31,089 nucleotides of DNA from an uncultured Eubacteriales bacterium (GTDB lineage Bacteria > Bacillota > Clostridia > Oscillospirales > Oscillospiraceae), in assembly GCA_900545925.1 (NCBI GenBank), contig URAZ01000038.1:1-31089 (forward strand), given 5' to 3'. The position numbers were made by a program, and so were the translations under genes. The notes beneath the pieces are model-generated. The model was not told the DNA's origin, did not search any database, and worked only from the letters and a program-made list of their open reading frames with translations. Shown one piece after another: positions 15,401 through 23,097 of this stretch; within the stretch, counting starts at the first letter, position 1, and each line of letters starts with the position of its first letter.

Positions 15401-18400
15401 AGACGTGCCGCATTCAGCCTTGGAAATGCCAAGCTTGAGCGATTCGCCGACCCAGACAGGCGCGGTCACGGCCAGATCGCCGTCGCCCTCGGTGACACGG
15501 ACAAAGTAATAGGTGTACTCAGGCGCCAGTTCCACGCTGACGGAGCCCTTGGTGAGATCTGCGGCACTGTCCCAGGTATAGGCGACCTTGCCGGAGTTGA
15601 CGACCAGTTCGACCTTGGCGATGGAATCGGTGCGGTCGGGATCGTTGAAGGAGATCTCGAAGTTCAGCTTCTCAGGAACGTCAATGATGGAGCCCATCAT
15701 GTTGCCGTTGACCGTGTAGTCCAGTTCGAGGTTCTTGTCCTCGGTGGCGTACATACGGCGTGCTCTGAGCGCTGCGTAGATGCCGGATTCGGAGAAGTCG
15801 TCGGTCAGGATGACGTCGCGGGCGTCGTTGGCGTTGCCCCAGCGGCCCTTGTGGTTATCCTGGTTGTTGGTCGGGGCGACGTGCCAGCCCTTGTCGAGCG
15901 CCATGATGTACTGCTCGTAGCTGGGATAATAGCCGCCTGCGCCGATCTGGCCTTCGCCGTTGCCGACTTCGACCATGTACATACGGGTGTCAACGACCGC
16001 ATCCCAATAACCGAAGTCAATGAAGTTGCCGAACGTCGTGCCCGGATGGTTGAACTGGCTGATGGAATCGACGCCCTCTGTCTGCGACAGAAGCTTGTAG
16101 TAGGCCTGCAGGCCTGCATCCTTGGTCTTGTTGTTGAGCGTCGTGTTGTTGCGGGAGACGATGCCGGGGGTGTTGAAGGTGTTGATATGGCCGGGACCGC
16201 CGGACCACGTCATTTCAAAGCCCGCAATGGCGACCATGCTGCCTGCATTTTCCGTATTGAACGCAGCGACCGCGTCCTTATAGGCTTTCCAGGTTTCCTG
16301 GCTGTATTCCGTCGCTTGGCTCATGTCGTAGAGCGCGCCCTCGGGGTTGGCTGCGCCGGACTTGTCAAAGTAGTTGGAATGGTCGGTGAACGCGACGAAG
16401 TCAACGTTCGCGCTGTCAGGCAGCGCCTTGATATACGCCAGTGCGCTTTCCAGCGAGCCAGCGCCGTCGGAATACTGCGTGTGGGAGTGCAGCTGGCCGA
16501 AGTAGCGCTGGAAGGTCGCCTCGCCGATGGTGAAGGACCAGGTCTTGCTGGTTTCCTTTTCATCCGCACGCTTGACCGTCACAGTTACCGTGACCTTGCC
16601 GTCCGCCATATCGGCAGCCGGGGTGTAGGTGACCTTGCCGTCTGCGTAGGTCGCTTCGACCTCCGTGCCGTTGACAGTCATCGTTACGCTGGCGTTCTCG
16701 CCGGCGTTCGAGATCTCCGCGGAGATCTCCGGCCGCTTTTCGGCTCCGGTCTGCGCACCCTGCGCAGGCTTCACGTTGGAGATCACAGCCTCGTCGAGAA
16801 TGTCTACGGTGTAGGACGCTCTGGCCTCGTTGCCCTTGACATCCTTGAACGCGAAGGTCAGGGTCATCGTGCTGCCAGCCTTGGCCGCCTCAGCGATGTC
16901 CGAATCATAGACCGTGATATGGACGCTGCCCTTGCCGGTGGTGAAATCGCCCGGAACCTCTACGTCCGTGTTGCCCTGAAGCTGGCTGATGCCGGGGATG
17001 TACGTTCCGTCGGCCTTCTTGACGCTGTACTCGATCCACGGATTGTCGATTTCATAGATTGTGTCGATCTCGAGTTCAAACTCGTAATCGCTGCCGACAT
17101 AGGCCGGGAGCATGGTTTCGGGGAAGGTGATGGTGGGCTGCACGACAAGGCCGCCGTCCACGTTCACGCCCTCCGCCACCGGATAGAAGAAGAAGGAGTA
17201 GATTGTATAGTCAAGATCGCCGGTCTTGCTGTACATGCTGTAGACCTTGAACGAGTCGGAGAAATACTCCAGCCACTGGCTGTGGCCGCTGAACTTCGCC
17301 GTGCGGCTCTCCAGCTCATAGCCGCCCACGCCGCCGGAGCATTCGCGGACGAGCCAGTCCGCGTCTTCGGTCGAAACGCCCTCTTCGGAGAAGTCCTTGC
17401 TGTAGAACGCGTTGTTGCCGGTGCCGTTGGCACAGAGATAGCCATACGCATCGCTCTTGAAGCGGAGGTATTCGCCGTTCTGCTCGACGGTGAACACAAC
17501 AGCGCCGTTCGCCGGGGTGGCCTTGCCGTCCGCGACGGTGGCTGCCGCCTTTTCAATGGACTTGGAATCGTTCTCCGCCGCCAGAACCGCCTGTGCGTTC
17601 TGGTTGTAGATCACGAACTTGTCGCCGGGCTTGGGCAGATCGCCGGAAGGCTCATCGGAGCCGCCGTCGTCCACGACCAGATAGAACTGCTGGGCAAACA
17701 GCGCCTCATCGCTGATTCTGCTGTAGCTGCTCCAGTTGTTCTTCTCGGCGTACCACTCCAGATAGTTGCCGCGTGCGGCGTTCTGGATATAGAAGCAGTT
17801 TTCGGTCTTCGCAGCCGTGACGTTCCATGCGGTGTTCACATCGTCCAGCGGCGTGCTGCCGTAGCTTGCGCCCATGGAGAGTTTCTTGCCCTCGCTGGTG
17901 GAGAACGTGTAGGTGCCGTCTGCGTTGACGCCGACCGTCCAGATGTCGGCCTTGGTGTAGCCGGACAGCTTGCCGTCTGCCAGCGTCACATCCGTGCCCT
18001 TGTTATAGAAGCCGGAGTACTCGGTGGACAGGGCCTTGCCGTTGGCCGGGTTGAAGACCACGACCGTGTCGCCGTCGGACAGGCTGGTCACGATGCCGCT
18101 CTTGCGGACGCGATAGAACGCCTGCGCAAACAGCGCCTCGTTGCTGCCGATGCTGCCGTAGCTGCTCCAGTTGCTCTTATCGGCGTACCACTCCAGATAA
18201 TTGCCGCGCACGGCGTTCTGGATGTAATAGCAGCCGGTCGTTGCAGCCGCAGAAACCTTCCATGCGGTGTTCACGTCGTCCAGCGGGGTGCTGGTATACT
18301 TCTCAGCCATGGAGAGCTTCTTGCCCTCGCTGGTGGAGAACGTGTAGGTGCCGTCCGCGTTGACGCCGACCGTCCAGACGTCGGCCTCGGTGTAGCCGGT

Positions 18401-19339
18401 CAGCGTGCCGTTCGTCAGCGTCACATCCGTGCCCTTGTTGTAGAAGCCGGAGTATTCAGTGGACAGGGCCTTCATGTTAGCCGGGTTGTAGATGACGATC
18501 TGCTCGCCGTCCTTGAACAGGCTCTGAACCGGTTCTTCGGCCTTGACGGTGTAGGCGAATTTCACTTCGTCGCTGTCGTCCATGCCGTCCTTCGTGGCCT
18601 TGACGGTGAAGGTGGTGTCTGCATTCACCTCGACGGGGTCGGTATACTCGGTATACTCACCCGTGGTCTTGTAGGAAATCTTCGCACCCTCAGTCTTGCA
18701 CTTGAACTCGACCTTCGTTCCCTTTGCTACTTCGCCCGCAGCCGGGGTAGCAGTCGGGGTTGCGACCTTGTTGGACGGGGCAGGCACAGTTTCAATCTTG
18801 TAAATTGCAATATCCTGCTGCCCACTTTTGTAACACGCAAATAGCGGATCCCCTTTGCCGGTGTTGGGGTTATATCTCATGATATTGCGCGTGTTGCTTC
18901 CTTGTGCGATAACCGTTGCCGCGCCATCCGCAATCGCAACAGACCACGAACTGTTATCGCTTAACTTGCTTTCTGTCTTGAGATGGTTCTTGTCGCTGGA
19001 TGCAGCATACAGATAGCCGGAGCCGGTGGCAAAGGCAAAGGTGTTGTCCTTTTTGCCCTTCTCCAGCGTCAGCTTCTGCACTGTCGTACCTAGCTTCAGC
19101 TTATTGCCGTCTTTTGTAACCGCAGCTGCCGCGCGGTTATTTGTCTTCTGGTTTGTTCCCAACGCATAGTCCGCGCCTTTTGCCGCGATCACGATCTCGT
19201 CGCCGACCTTCAAGGTCGATGCGTCGGTGACCAGAGTCGCGGTCTGCGTTGTCTCCTCTGCCATGGCGGCCGGCATGACCGAAAGGACCATGACGACGGC
19301 CAGCAGCAGCGCGAGACATCGCGTGATACGTTTTTTCAT
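12500..19339 (-). CDS. Giant secreted SLH-anchored protein with CehA/McbA-type PHP metallohydrolase domain
   Basis: 2279 residues. Signal peptide 1-27 (KKR, hydrophobic core, AMA cleavage site). Order: N-terminal domain (30-200); chitobiase-like Ig module (about 205-275); two near-identical 145-residue modules (about 275-560) and a diverged third (to about 730); Ig-like domains; PHP phosphoesterase domain (about 945-1240) with His951/His953 (LHSHT), Asp986-His987 (FTDHS), His1098 (FNHPG) and His1163 (NQDNHKG); CARDB-like module; a domain with IILTAPSRR (about 1410-1700); two OB-fold-like modules (about 1717-1910); two InlB/Flg_new repeats starting at 1924 and 2002; Pro-rich linker; three SLH domains (2100-2279). 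SLH domains bind a secondary cell-wall polymer, so the enzyme is probably displayed on the surface. The PHP metal ligands look complete; the substrate is unknown. Start: ATG with AGGAGG 10 nt upstream. Confidence 0.93.
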   Translation of the reverse strand: MKKRITRCLALLLAVVMVLSVMPAAMAEETTQTATLVTDASTLKVGDEIVIAAKGADYALGTNQKTNNRAAAAVTKDGNKLKLGTTVQKLTLEKGKKDNTFAFATGSGYLYAASSDKNHLKTESKLSDNSSWSVAIADGAATVIAQGSNTRNIMRYNPNTGKGDPLFACYKSGQQDIAIYKIETVPAPSNKVATPTATPAAGEVAKGTKVEFKCKTEGAKISYKTTGEYTEYTDPVEVNADTTFTVKATKDGMDDSDEVKFAYTVKAEEPVQSLFKDGEQIVIYNPANMKALSTEYSGFYNKGTDVTLTNGTLTGYTEADVWTVGVNADGTYTFSTSEGKKLSMAEKYTSTPLDDVNTAWKVSAAATTGCYYIQNAVRGNYLEWYADKSNWSSYGSIGSNEALFAQAFYRVRKSGIVTSLSDGDTVVVFNPANGKALSTEYSGFYNKGTDVTLADGKLSGYTKADIWTVGVNADGTYTFSTSEGKKLSMGASYGSTPLDDVNTAWNVTAAKTENCFYIQNAARGNYLEWYAEKNNWSSYSRISDEALFAQQFYLVVDDGGSDEPSGDLPKPGDKFVIYNQNAQAVLAAENDSKSIEKAAATVADGKATPANGAVVFTVEQNGEYLRFKSDAYGYLCANGTGNNAFYSKDFSEEGVSTEDADWLVRECSGGVGGYELESRTAKFSGHSQWLEYFSDSFKVYSMYSKTGDLDYTIYSFFFYPVAEGVNVDGGLVVQPTITFPETMLPAYVGSDYEFELEIDTIYEIDNPWIEYSVKKADGTYIPGISQLQGNTDVEVPGDFTTGKGSVHITVYDSDIAEAAKAGSTMTLTFAFKDVKGNEARASYTVDILDEAVISNVKPAQGAQTGAEKRPEISAEISNAGENASVTMTVNGTEVEATYADGKVTYTPAADMADGKVTVTVTVKRADEKETSKTWSFTIGEATFQRYFGQLHSHTQYSDGAGSLESALAYIKALPDSANVDFVAFTDHSNYFDKSGAANPEGALYDMSQATEYSQETWKAYKDAVAAFNTENAGSMVAIAGFEMTWSGGPGHINTFNTPGIVSRNNTTLNNKTKDAGLQAYYKLLSQTEGVDSISQFNHPGTTFGNFIDFGYWDAVVDTRMYMVEVGNGEGQIGAGGYYPSYEQYIMALDKGWHVAPTNNQDNHKGRWGNANDARDVILTDDFSESGIYAALRARRMYATEDKNLELDYTVNGNMMGSIIDVPEKLNFEISFNDPDRTDSIAKVELVVNSGKVAYTWDSAADLTKGSVSVELAPEYTYYFVRVTEGDGDLAVTAPVWVGESLKLGISKAECGTSTPVTDEELTITTTFFNSEAKPATIKSITYAIGGETIGTVTDPITLAASSTQDVEFKYTPTKARIMTVKITAVIEQDGKEYTFTKDVTLDVLDASKLVYIGIDASHYNEYVAGNYKDSMGNFGELAAAYSVRTVTLKTSEELIAACGNSKYKAIILTAPSRRLEAAQADPKTYSTEELNAIKTFNDNGGMVILAGWSDNYENYPIIQNNPDIKHMAATQNEVLAKLGSSLRISDDATYDDVRSAADGVDKWRLYFSSYNMDNPLLDGVEFDAEHPYDKLYTERFSHYGGASIYAVDADGNPTSTLPATVSPAVYGHATTYSVDVDSDGLGGAATPKYTFAENDDRLMVMASEQIEGKGLIIVSGAAFMSNFEVQYQASDSGAEKNYSNYKICQNLVSMLNQTEIAKIADVQAEAEEGVKFTVEGIVTSNASGYDKDTAFFDCIYVQDNTAGINAFPVAGNFKIGDKVRVTGTTSSYQGERQLAVTKIEKIADAEAPAPVEVTAAQINDGSVLGSLVKIKGTITRVEEAEGKIQTIMVKDAAGNEARVFIDGYITKDTEVENAVVGNLVEAVGLASYDNTFVLSDGTPVYPRIRIRNRADVVCTAGETPVETWSITYVTDGGTINGEYPTTYTKGTVTVLPTDVTKDGYTFLGWFNAAEGGDKVTQIEATETGNKTFYAYWQKNETPVKTWSITYVADGGVINGSYPTSYVEGTVTVLPTNVTKPGYTFLGWFTAASGGVQVKQIEATETGEKTFYAHWQKNVLPPPPITPGTPSAPVTPAKPAAPVGLPFADVSGSDWFYNDVRYVYEKGIMDGTGIDRFSPNAPLTRAMIVTILYRMAGSPSVSGSSDFTDVAAGKWFAKAVAWAAANGIVNGYGSGLFGPNDPVTREQLAAILYRYAVYGGMTAVTLEENLGSFADTAQLSAYAIQAMNWAVGQGLINGSGSNLVPKAQATRAQVAAIIHRYLER
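17647..18516 (-). repeat. Tandem 435-bp repeat inside the SLH gene
   Basis: Two adjacent copies, about 18082-18516 and 17647-18081, encode nearly the same 145 residues (each with NPAN-KALSTEYSGFYNKGTDVTL, WTVGVNADGTYTFSTSEGKKLS, STPLDDVNTAW, GNYLEWYA and NWSSY). The register is exact: matching bases are 435 nt apart. Most DNA differences are at third positions, while short regions (TNGTLTGYTEAD versus ADGKLSGYTKAD) differ in residues. This is a recent duplication or a gene-conversion pair, and a likely site for copy-number change. Confidence 0.85.
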
Positions 19340-19387
19340 GCTTGCATTTCCTCCTGATTTCTGTTCAAATTCTGAATGTTCATGTTG

Positions 19388-19408
19388 TGCGCAGGCTCGT
19401 CCTGCGCA
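19388..19408 (-). promoter_or_regulatory. Hairpin in the 5' leader of the SLH gene
   Basis: Perfect 8-bp stem (19388-19395 with 19401-19408, 5-nt loop) in the roughly 155-nt leader between the promoter at 19502 and the start codon. It is about 30 nt upstream of the AGGAGG site. It may stabilise the 5' end of this very long message, as in many S-layer transcripts; that role is inferred. Confidence 0.35.
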
Positions 19409-19501
19409 AAGCACCTCTTTTGAAGCCTCCTTCTGCGTCCTGATACAGAAACGAAAACGGCAGCCGTCAAGGGAGCCGCAGTCGCAAAGTTCTGTGTCTA
19501 T

Positions 19502-19510
19502 AGTATAGCA
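19502..19510 (-). promoter_or_regulatory. Extended -10 promoter of the SLH gene
   Basis: Minus strand: TGCTATACT, an extended -10 (TG at 19509-19510, hexamer TATACT at 19502-19507). No good -35 lies 17 bp upstream, which suggests dependence on the extended -10 or on an activator. Short repeats at 19534-19573 sit just upstream. Confidence 0.55.
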
Positions 19511-19533
19511 GTTCCGTCCGCCAAAATCCAGTG

Positions 19534-19573
19534 ACTTTACGGAGATTTTACCGGCTTTGCGTAAATTTTACCG
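19534..19573 (-). promoter_or_regulatory. Phased CGGTAAAAT repeats upstream of the SLH promoter
   Basis: On the minus strand CGGTAAAAT occurs exactly at 19565-19573 and 19545-19553, and a 7-of-9 variant (CCGTAAAGT) at 19534-19542. Start-to-start spacings are 20 and 11 bp, about two and one helical turns. The block begins about 27 bp upstream of the -10 hexamer, where an activator would bind. The regulator is unknown and not evident among the neighbours. Confidence 0.4.
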
Positions 19574-19621
19574 AAACGATTTTGTTGATTTTGCCCACAG
19601 AATCCCCAACAGACAGACAAA

Positions 19622-19650
19622 GCCCGCCCGGCAGTCCCTGCCGGGCGGGC
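19622..19650 (-). terminator. Intrinsic terminator of the surE-pfkB operon
   Basis: Perfect 12-bp stem (19622-19633 with 19639-19650, 5-nt loop). On the minus strand it is followed by TTTGTCTGTCTGTT. It lies about 65 bp past the PfkB-gene stop codon and separates that operon from the SLH promoter. Confidence 0.75.
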
Positions 19651-19714
19651 AAATTGTCACCCATGATCCTGTATGAACCTCTTCTGAAAGGGGAGTCTTT
19701 TAGGGTGCATTTAC

Positions 19715-20671
19715 TTAATATTCCTCCTGTATTTTTTGCAGGACGGCTTCCTTTTTCGGGATGGACGGAATGCCGCCGGAAACTTCGGTGGAGAGGCTGG
19801 CAGCGGCTGCTGCGTAGCGGGCCATATAGGCAAGATCGCCCCGCATCAGCGCCTCCGGCGCCTTGTTCAGTTCCAGAAAGCGGGATACGGCGCTGCCGCC
19901 GAAGATATCGCCCGCGCCGGTCGTGTCAATCGGCTGCACCTTCGGGCAGCCGCAGGAGAATTCCGCCTGTGCATTTTTAAGCAAGCAGCCCTTCGGCCCC
20001 AGCGTGACCATGACGAGCCTCGCCCCCAGCGCCAGCACGCGCTCGGCGCCCTCTTCCGGGCCGCAGCCCCAGAGGAACTGCGTCTCTTCGTCGCTGATCT
20101 TGACAATATCCGCCTGCGAAAGTCCCCAGAGAATCTGTGCCTTCGCTTCCTGCTCCGTTTTCCACAGCGGGGCGCGGTAATTGGGGTCGTAGGTGACGAG
20201 TTTGCCGTGCGCACGGGCATAGGCCGCGGCCTTCTGCGTGGCCGTGCGGGCAGGCTCGTCCGTGCAGCTGAGTGAACCGAAGTGGAACACGCGGGCCTGC
20301 TCCAGCATGGCCGGATCGATCTCCTCCCAGCGCAGCTGCGTGTCCGCACCGGGCTTGCGCGCGAAAGCGAACGAGCGGTCGCCGTGCGCGTCGAAGGTCA
20401 CGAAGGCAAGCGTCGTGAATGTGTCGGGGCTGATCAGAATGCCGCGCGTATCGATTCCGGCGCGGCGCATCGTGCCGGTCAGCAGATGGCCGAAGGTGTC
20501 GTCTCCGACTTTGGCGAGAAACGCGGTCTTCTTTCCATACGCGCTCAGCGCGGCAAGAAAGTTGCCGGGTGCGCCGCCAGGGTTGGCGGCAAGCGTGGGG
20601 TAGCCGTTTTCGTCCTTTGTGCGCTCCGCAAGATCAACAAGCAGTTCGCCCAGTGCGATCACATCATACAT
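19715..20671 (-). CDS. PfkB-family carbohydrate kinase (fructokinase-like)
   Basis: A 318-residue cytoplasmic kinase of the ribokinase/PfkB family. Visible: the N-terminal GELLVDL strand, the NPGGAPGNFLAAL sugar-binding signature (about 30-42), and the C-terminal DTTGAGDIFGG motif with catalytic Asp255 and anion hole. The NPGGAPGN form and overall length resemble fructokinases, so fructose to fructose-6-phosphate is the best guess, though other sugars are possible. AGGAGG precedes the ATG. It follows surE by 20 bp on the same strand and ends before the terminator at 19622-19650. Confidence 0.9.
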   Translation of the reverse strand: MYDVIALGELLVDLAERTKDENGYPTLAANPGGAPGNFLAALSAYGKKTAFLAKVGDDTFGHLLTGTMRRAGIDTRGILISPDTFTTLAFVTFDAHGDRSFAFARKPGADTQLRWEEIDPAMLEQARVFHFGSLSCTDEPARTATQKAAAYARAHGKLVTYDPNYRAPLWKTEQEAKAQILWGLSQADIVKISDEETQFLWGCGPEEGAERVLALGARLVMVTLGPKGCLLKNAQAEFSCGCPKVQPIDTTGAGDIFGGSAVSRFLELNKAPEALMRGDLAYMARYAAAAASLSTEVSGGIPSIPKKEAVLQKIQEEY

Positions 20672-20691
20672 AATTTATTCCTCCTGTCAGT

Positions 20692-21405
20692 TTAAAAAAG
20701 CGGACTTCTGATTGCTCCAACGGAAACATATCCGTGCAGGACTGCATGGATGTCGCTGCCTTCTTTGCATCTGTCCGGGCCGGGATTCGTGACGCGGATG
20801 GAAAGTGCGTCGCCGGTGCGAACATAGTCATTGTCATAGAAGCTGCACGCTGCCGGCGTTCTGCCGTACAGTACGCCTTTGCACTGCGCCGCGGCGCAGT
20901 CCGGGAAATTGACGTTCCACACGCGCCCCGGCTCCGCCGGGCGTGCAAGCAGCGCTTCGAGCACGACGGGCAGATACGCCTCCGCCGCGCCGGGATTGCC
21001 GTTCTCGCGCGCGGAAAAGGCAATGGCGGGCACGCCGTTCATCACAGCCTCCAACGCAGCGCCGACCGTGCCGGAATACGCGATGTCGAAGCCCGCGTTA
21101 TACCCCCGGTTGATTCCCGTCAGCACCACGTCCAGCCGCACGGGCAAAAGCGCCTTGATCGCAGCCTTGACGCAGTCCGCAGGCGTTCCGCCGACGGCCC
21201 ACGCGGCCTCGACCGGAACGGGGAACGGCGCTTCCGTCACGGAAAGTTCGCCCCGGATGGTCAGTTTCTGCGACATGCCGCTGCATTGGGTGTCCGGCGC
21301 TGCGACAAAGACGCGGCCGAACGGCAGCGCCGCCGCGGCCAGCCGCGCGATGCCCTCCGCGCCGATTCCATCGTCGTTTGCAATCAGGATCGTTCGTTTT
21401 TCCAT
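20692..21405 (-). CDS. surE: 5'/3'-nucleotidase SurE
   Basis: A 237-residue metal-dependent nucleoside monophosphatase. The metal site is visible: NDDG (Asp11, Asp12), Ser42 in QCSGMSQ, and Asn99 in LTGINRGYN, followed by the SGTVGAA signature (111-117). Length agrees with the family. GGGGAG lies 10 nt upstream of the ATG, and a promoter is at 21439-21467. An overlapping ATG slightly upstream opens a different frame and is not the start. It shares a transcript with the PfkB-type kinase; a joint role in nucleotide or sugar salvage is possible but not shown. Confidence 0.94.
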   Translation of the reverse strand: MEKRTILIANDDGIGAEGIARLAAAALPFGRVFVAAPDTQCSGMSQKLTIRGELSVTEAPFPVPVEAAWAVGGTPADCVKAAIKALLPVRLDVVLTGINRGYNAGFDIAYSGTVGAALEAVMNGVPAIAFSARENGNPGAAEAYLPVVLEALLARPAEPGRVWNVNFPDCAAAQCKGVLYGRTPAACSFYDNDYVRTGDALSIRVTNPGPDRCKEGSDIHAVLHGYVSVGAIRSPLF

Positions 21406-21438
21406 ATACCATGCACTCCCCTGTTTTTTTCTATCCGC

Positions 21439-21467
21439 ATTCTACCATGAAACCAGCCCGGACTCAA
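21439..21467 (-). promoter_or_regulatory. Promoter of the surE-pfkB operon
   Basis: Minus strand: -35 TTGAGT (21462-21467), a 17-bp spacer, and -10 TAGAAT (21439-21444), about 30 nt upstream of the surE start codon. It is divergent from the promoter of the Dlt-like operon, with the two -35 boxes 36 bp apart, so a shared regulator is possible. Confidence 0.6.
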
Positions 21468-21503
21468 CCGCTGCGGGCGAAAAAATGCGCGCCGCGTTCC
21501 GCC

Positions 21504-21532
21504 TTTACATTTGCGCGCGTATGTGGTAAAAT
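21504..21532 (+). promoter_or_regulatory. Promoter of the Dlt-like operon
   Basis: -35 TTTACA (21504-21509), a 17-bp spacer, and -10 TAAAAT (21527-21532). The leader is about 35 nt, with a strong AAAGGAGG ribosome site (21558-21565) 8 nt before the ATG at 21574. This placement rules out the in-frame upstream ATG at 21511 as a start. Confidence 0.65.
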
Positions 21533-21573
21533 TCTCAAAAGTATGTGCAGCCGAGTTAAAGGAGGATGCGCTC

Positions 21574-23097
21574 ATGCCGATGACAAACGCCGCTGAATAT
21601 CTGGAGCGCACCGCCGCGCGCGTCCCGGACAAGATTGCCTTTTCCGACGCCTCCGGCAGTCTGACCTTCGGGCAGCTGCTGACGCGTGCACGGGCGCTGG
21701 GAACCGTGCTGGCCGGACTTCCGGGCTGCAAAAACGCGCCCGTGGCCGTGCTCACAGGCCGGACAGTACAGAGCGTTGCGGCCCTGCAAGGCGTTTTGCA
21801 GAGCGGGAATTATTATGTTCCCATCGACGAGCAGATGCCCGAAGCGCGCATGCGCCGCATTCTCACGCAGGTGCATGCCCGCGCGATCGTCTTTTCGGAA
21901 TCGAGCCGCCCGCAGGCGGAGCGGCTTACGGACTGCGCGCCGCTTGTCTGCCTGGAGGAAGCGGAGAAAACCGTGCCGGACGATGCGCTCCTGCAAGCCC
22001 GGCGCGAGCAGATCATCGATCTGGATCCCGTGTACCTGCTCTTTACCTCCGGCTCGACCGGAACGCCGAAGGGCATTGTCATCTCCCACCGCGCCATTCT
22101 GGACTTTACCGACTGGCTGACGGACTTCTGCGGCTATACCGAGCACGAGGTCTTCGGCAATCAGTCGCCGTTTTACTTTGACACCTCCTGCAAGGATCTG
22201 TACCAGACGCTGAAACTCGGTGCAACTTGCGTGATTCTGGAGAAGAAATTTTTCGCACTGCCGCTGTTTTTACTGCAGGCACTCGACCAGCACGGCGTGA
22301 CCGCCGTGAACTGGGCCACGTCCGCGTTCCATCTGGCGGCAAGTTCCGGCGCGCTGGAACGGTGCGTCCCGCATGCGCTGCGGAAGATCGTCGTCGGCGG
22401 CGAAGCGCTGCAGGCGCGGTATGTGAACATGTGGAAGCGCGCGATCCCGGAGGCAGACCTTTATAATATGTACGGCCCGACGGAAACGACCGTTGACTGC
22501 GCCGCACTCCATCTGACGCGCGCGTACCGCGACGACGAGCCGATCCCCATCGGAAAAGCCTGCCGCAATATGCAGCTGCTGCTGTTAAAGGACGATCTGA
22601 CCGAGGCAGCCCCGGGTGAAACGGGCGAACTATGCGTGCGCGGCTCCGGGCTTGCGGCGGGATATTTTGCCGACGCGGAAAAGACCGATGCAGCCTTTAT
22701 CCAGAACCCGCTCTGCCCCGATTACCGCGACATTCTCTACCGCACGGGCGATATGGCCGTGCAGCGCGAGGACGGAAATTTCTATTTTCTTGCCCGCCGC
22801 GACGGGCAGATTAAGCACATGGGCTACCGCATCGAACTGGGCGAAATTGAAACGGCGCTCTACAGTGTCGATGGCCTGCACGACGCCGTCTGCTTCTACG
22901 ACGCAATGCGCGACAAGATCGTCTGCGTCTATGCGGGCAATCTGGACACCAATACACTTGCAAAGGCGCTGCGGACGGCGCTGCCGAAATATATGCTGCC
23001 GAACGTCTATGAAAAGCTGGAGGCGCTGCCGCACAACGCCAACGGCAAGCTTGACCGTGCGGCGCTGAAGGAACGGTTTTTGCATGCGCAGAGTTGA
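21574..23097 (+). CDS. DltA-like amino acid adenylation enzyme
   Basis: A 507-residue stand-alone adenylation-domain protein, the length of DltA. It activates a carboxylic acid with ATP and loads it on a carrier protein. Core motifs: A3 LLFTSGSTGTPKG (about 155-167), A4 FYFDTSCKDLY with Asp203, A5 NMYGPTETT, A7 YRTGDMA, A8 RRDGQIKHMGYRIELGEIE, and A10 NGKLDR with Lys492. The Asp in the FD-S motif normally pairs with the alpha-amino group of amino acid substrates, so an amino acid (D-alanine in true DltA) is likely, but identity is not settled. First gene of a five-gene operon. Its last 14 bases overlap the GNAT gene. The target carrier protein is encoded at 23870. Confidence 0.88.
   Translation: MPMTNAAEYLERTAARVPDKIAFSDASGSLTFGQLLTRARALGTVLAGLPGCKNAPVAVLTGRTVQSVAALQGVLQSGNYYVPIDEQMPEARMRRILTQVHARAIVFSESSRPQAERLTDCAPLVCLEEAEKTVPDDALLQARREQIIDLDPVYLLFTSGSTGTPKGIVISHRAILDFTDWLTDFCGYTEHEVFGNQSPFYFDTSCKDLYQTLKLGATCVILEKKFFALPLFLLQALDQHGVTAVNWATSAFHLAASSGALERCVPHALRKIVVGGEALQARYVNMWKRAIPEADLYNMYGPTETTVDCAALHLTRAYRDDEPIPIGKACRNMQLLLLKDDLTEAAPGETGELCVRGSGLAAGYFADAEKTDAAFIQNPLCPDYRDILYRTGDMAVQREDGNFYFLARRDGQIKHMGYRIELGEIETALYSVDGLHDAVCFYDAMRDKIVCVYAGNLDTNTLAKALRTALPKYMLPNVYEKLEALPHNANGKLDRAALKERFLHAQS

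Noticed and set aside
12437..18844. Plus-strand open frame of over 2100 codons opposite the SLH gene
   Set aside because: It is codon-aligned with the minus-strand gene and stays open only because that gene avoids TTA, CTA and TCA. Its translation has no recognisable domain, while the minus strand gives a signal peptide, PHP domain and SLH domains.
21511..21573. Upstream ATG for the adenylation gene
   Set aside because: It falls between the -35 and -10 boxes of the promoter at 21504-21532, and the good ribosome site serves the ATG at 21574.
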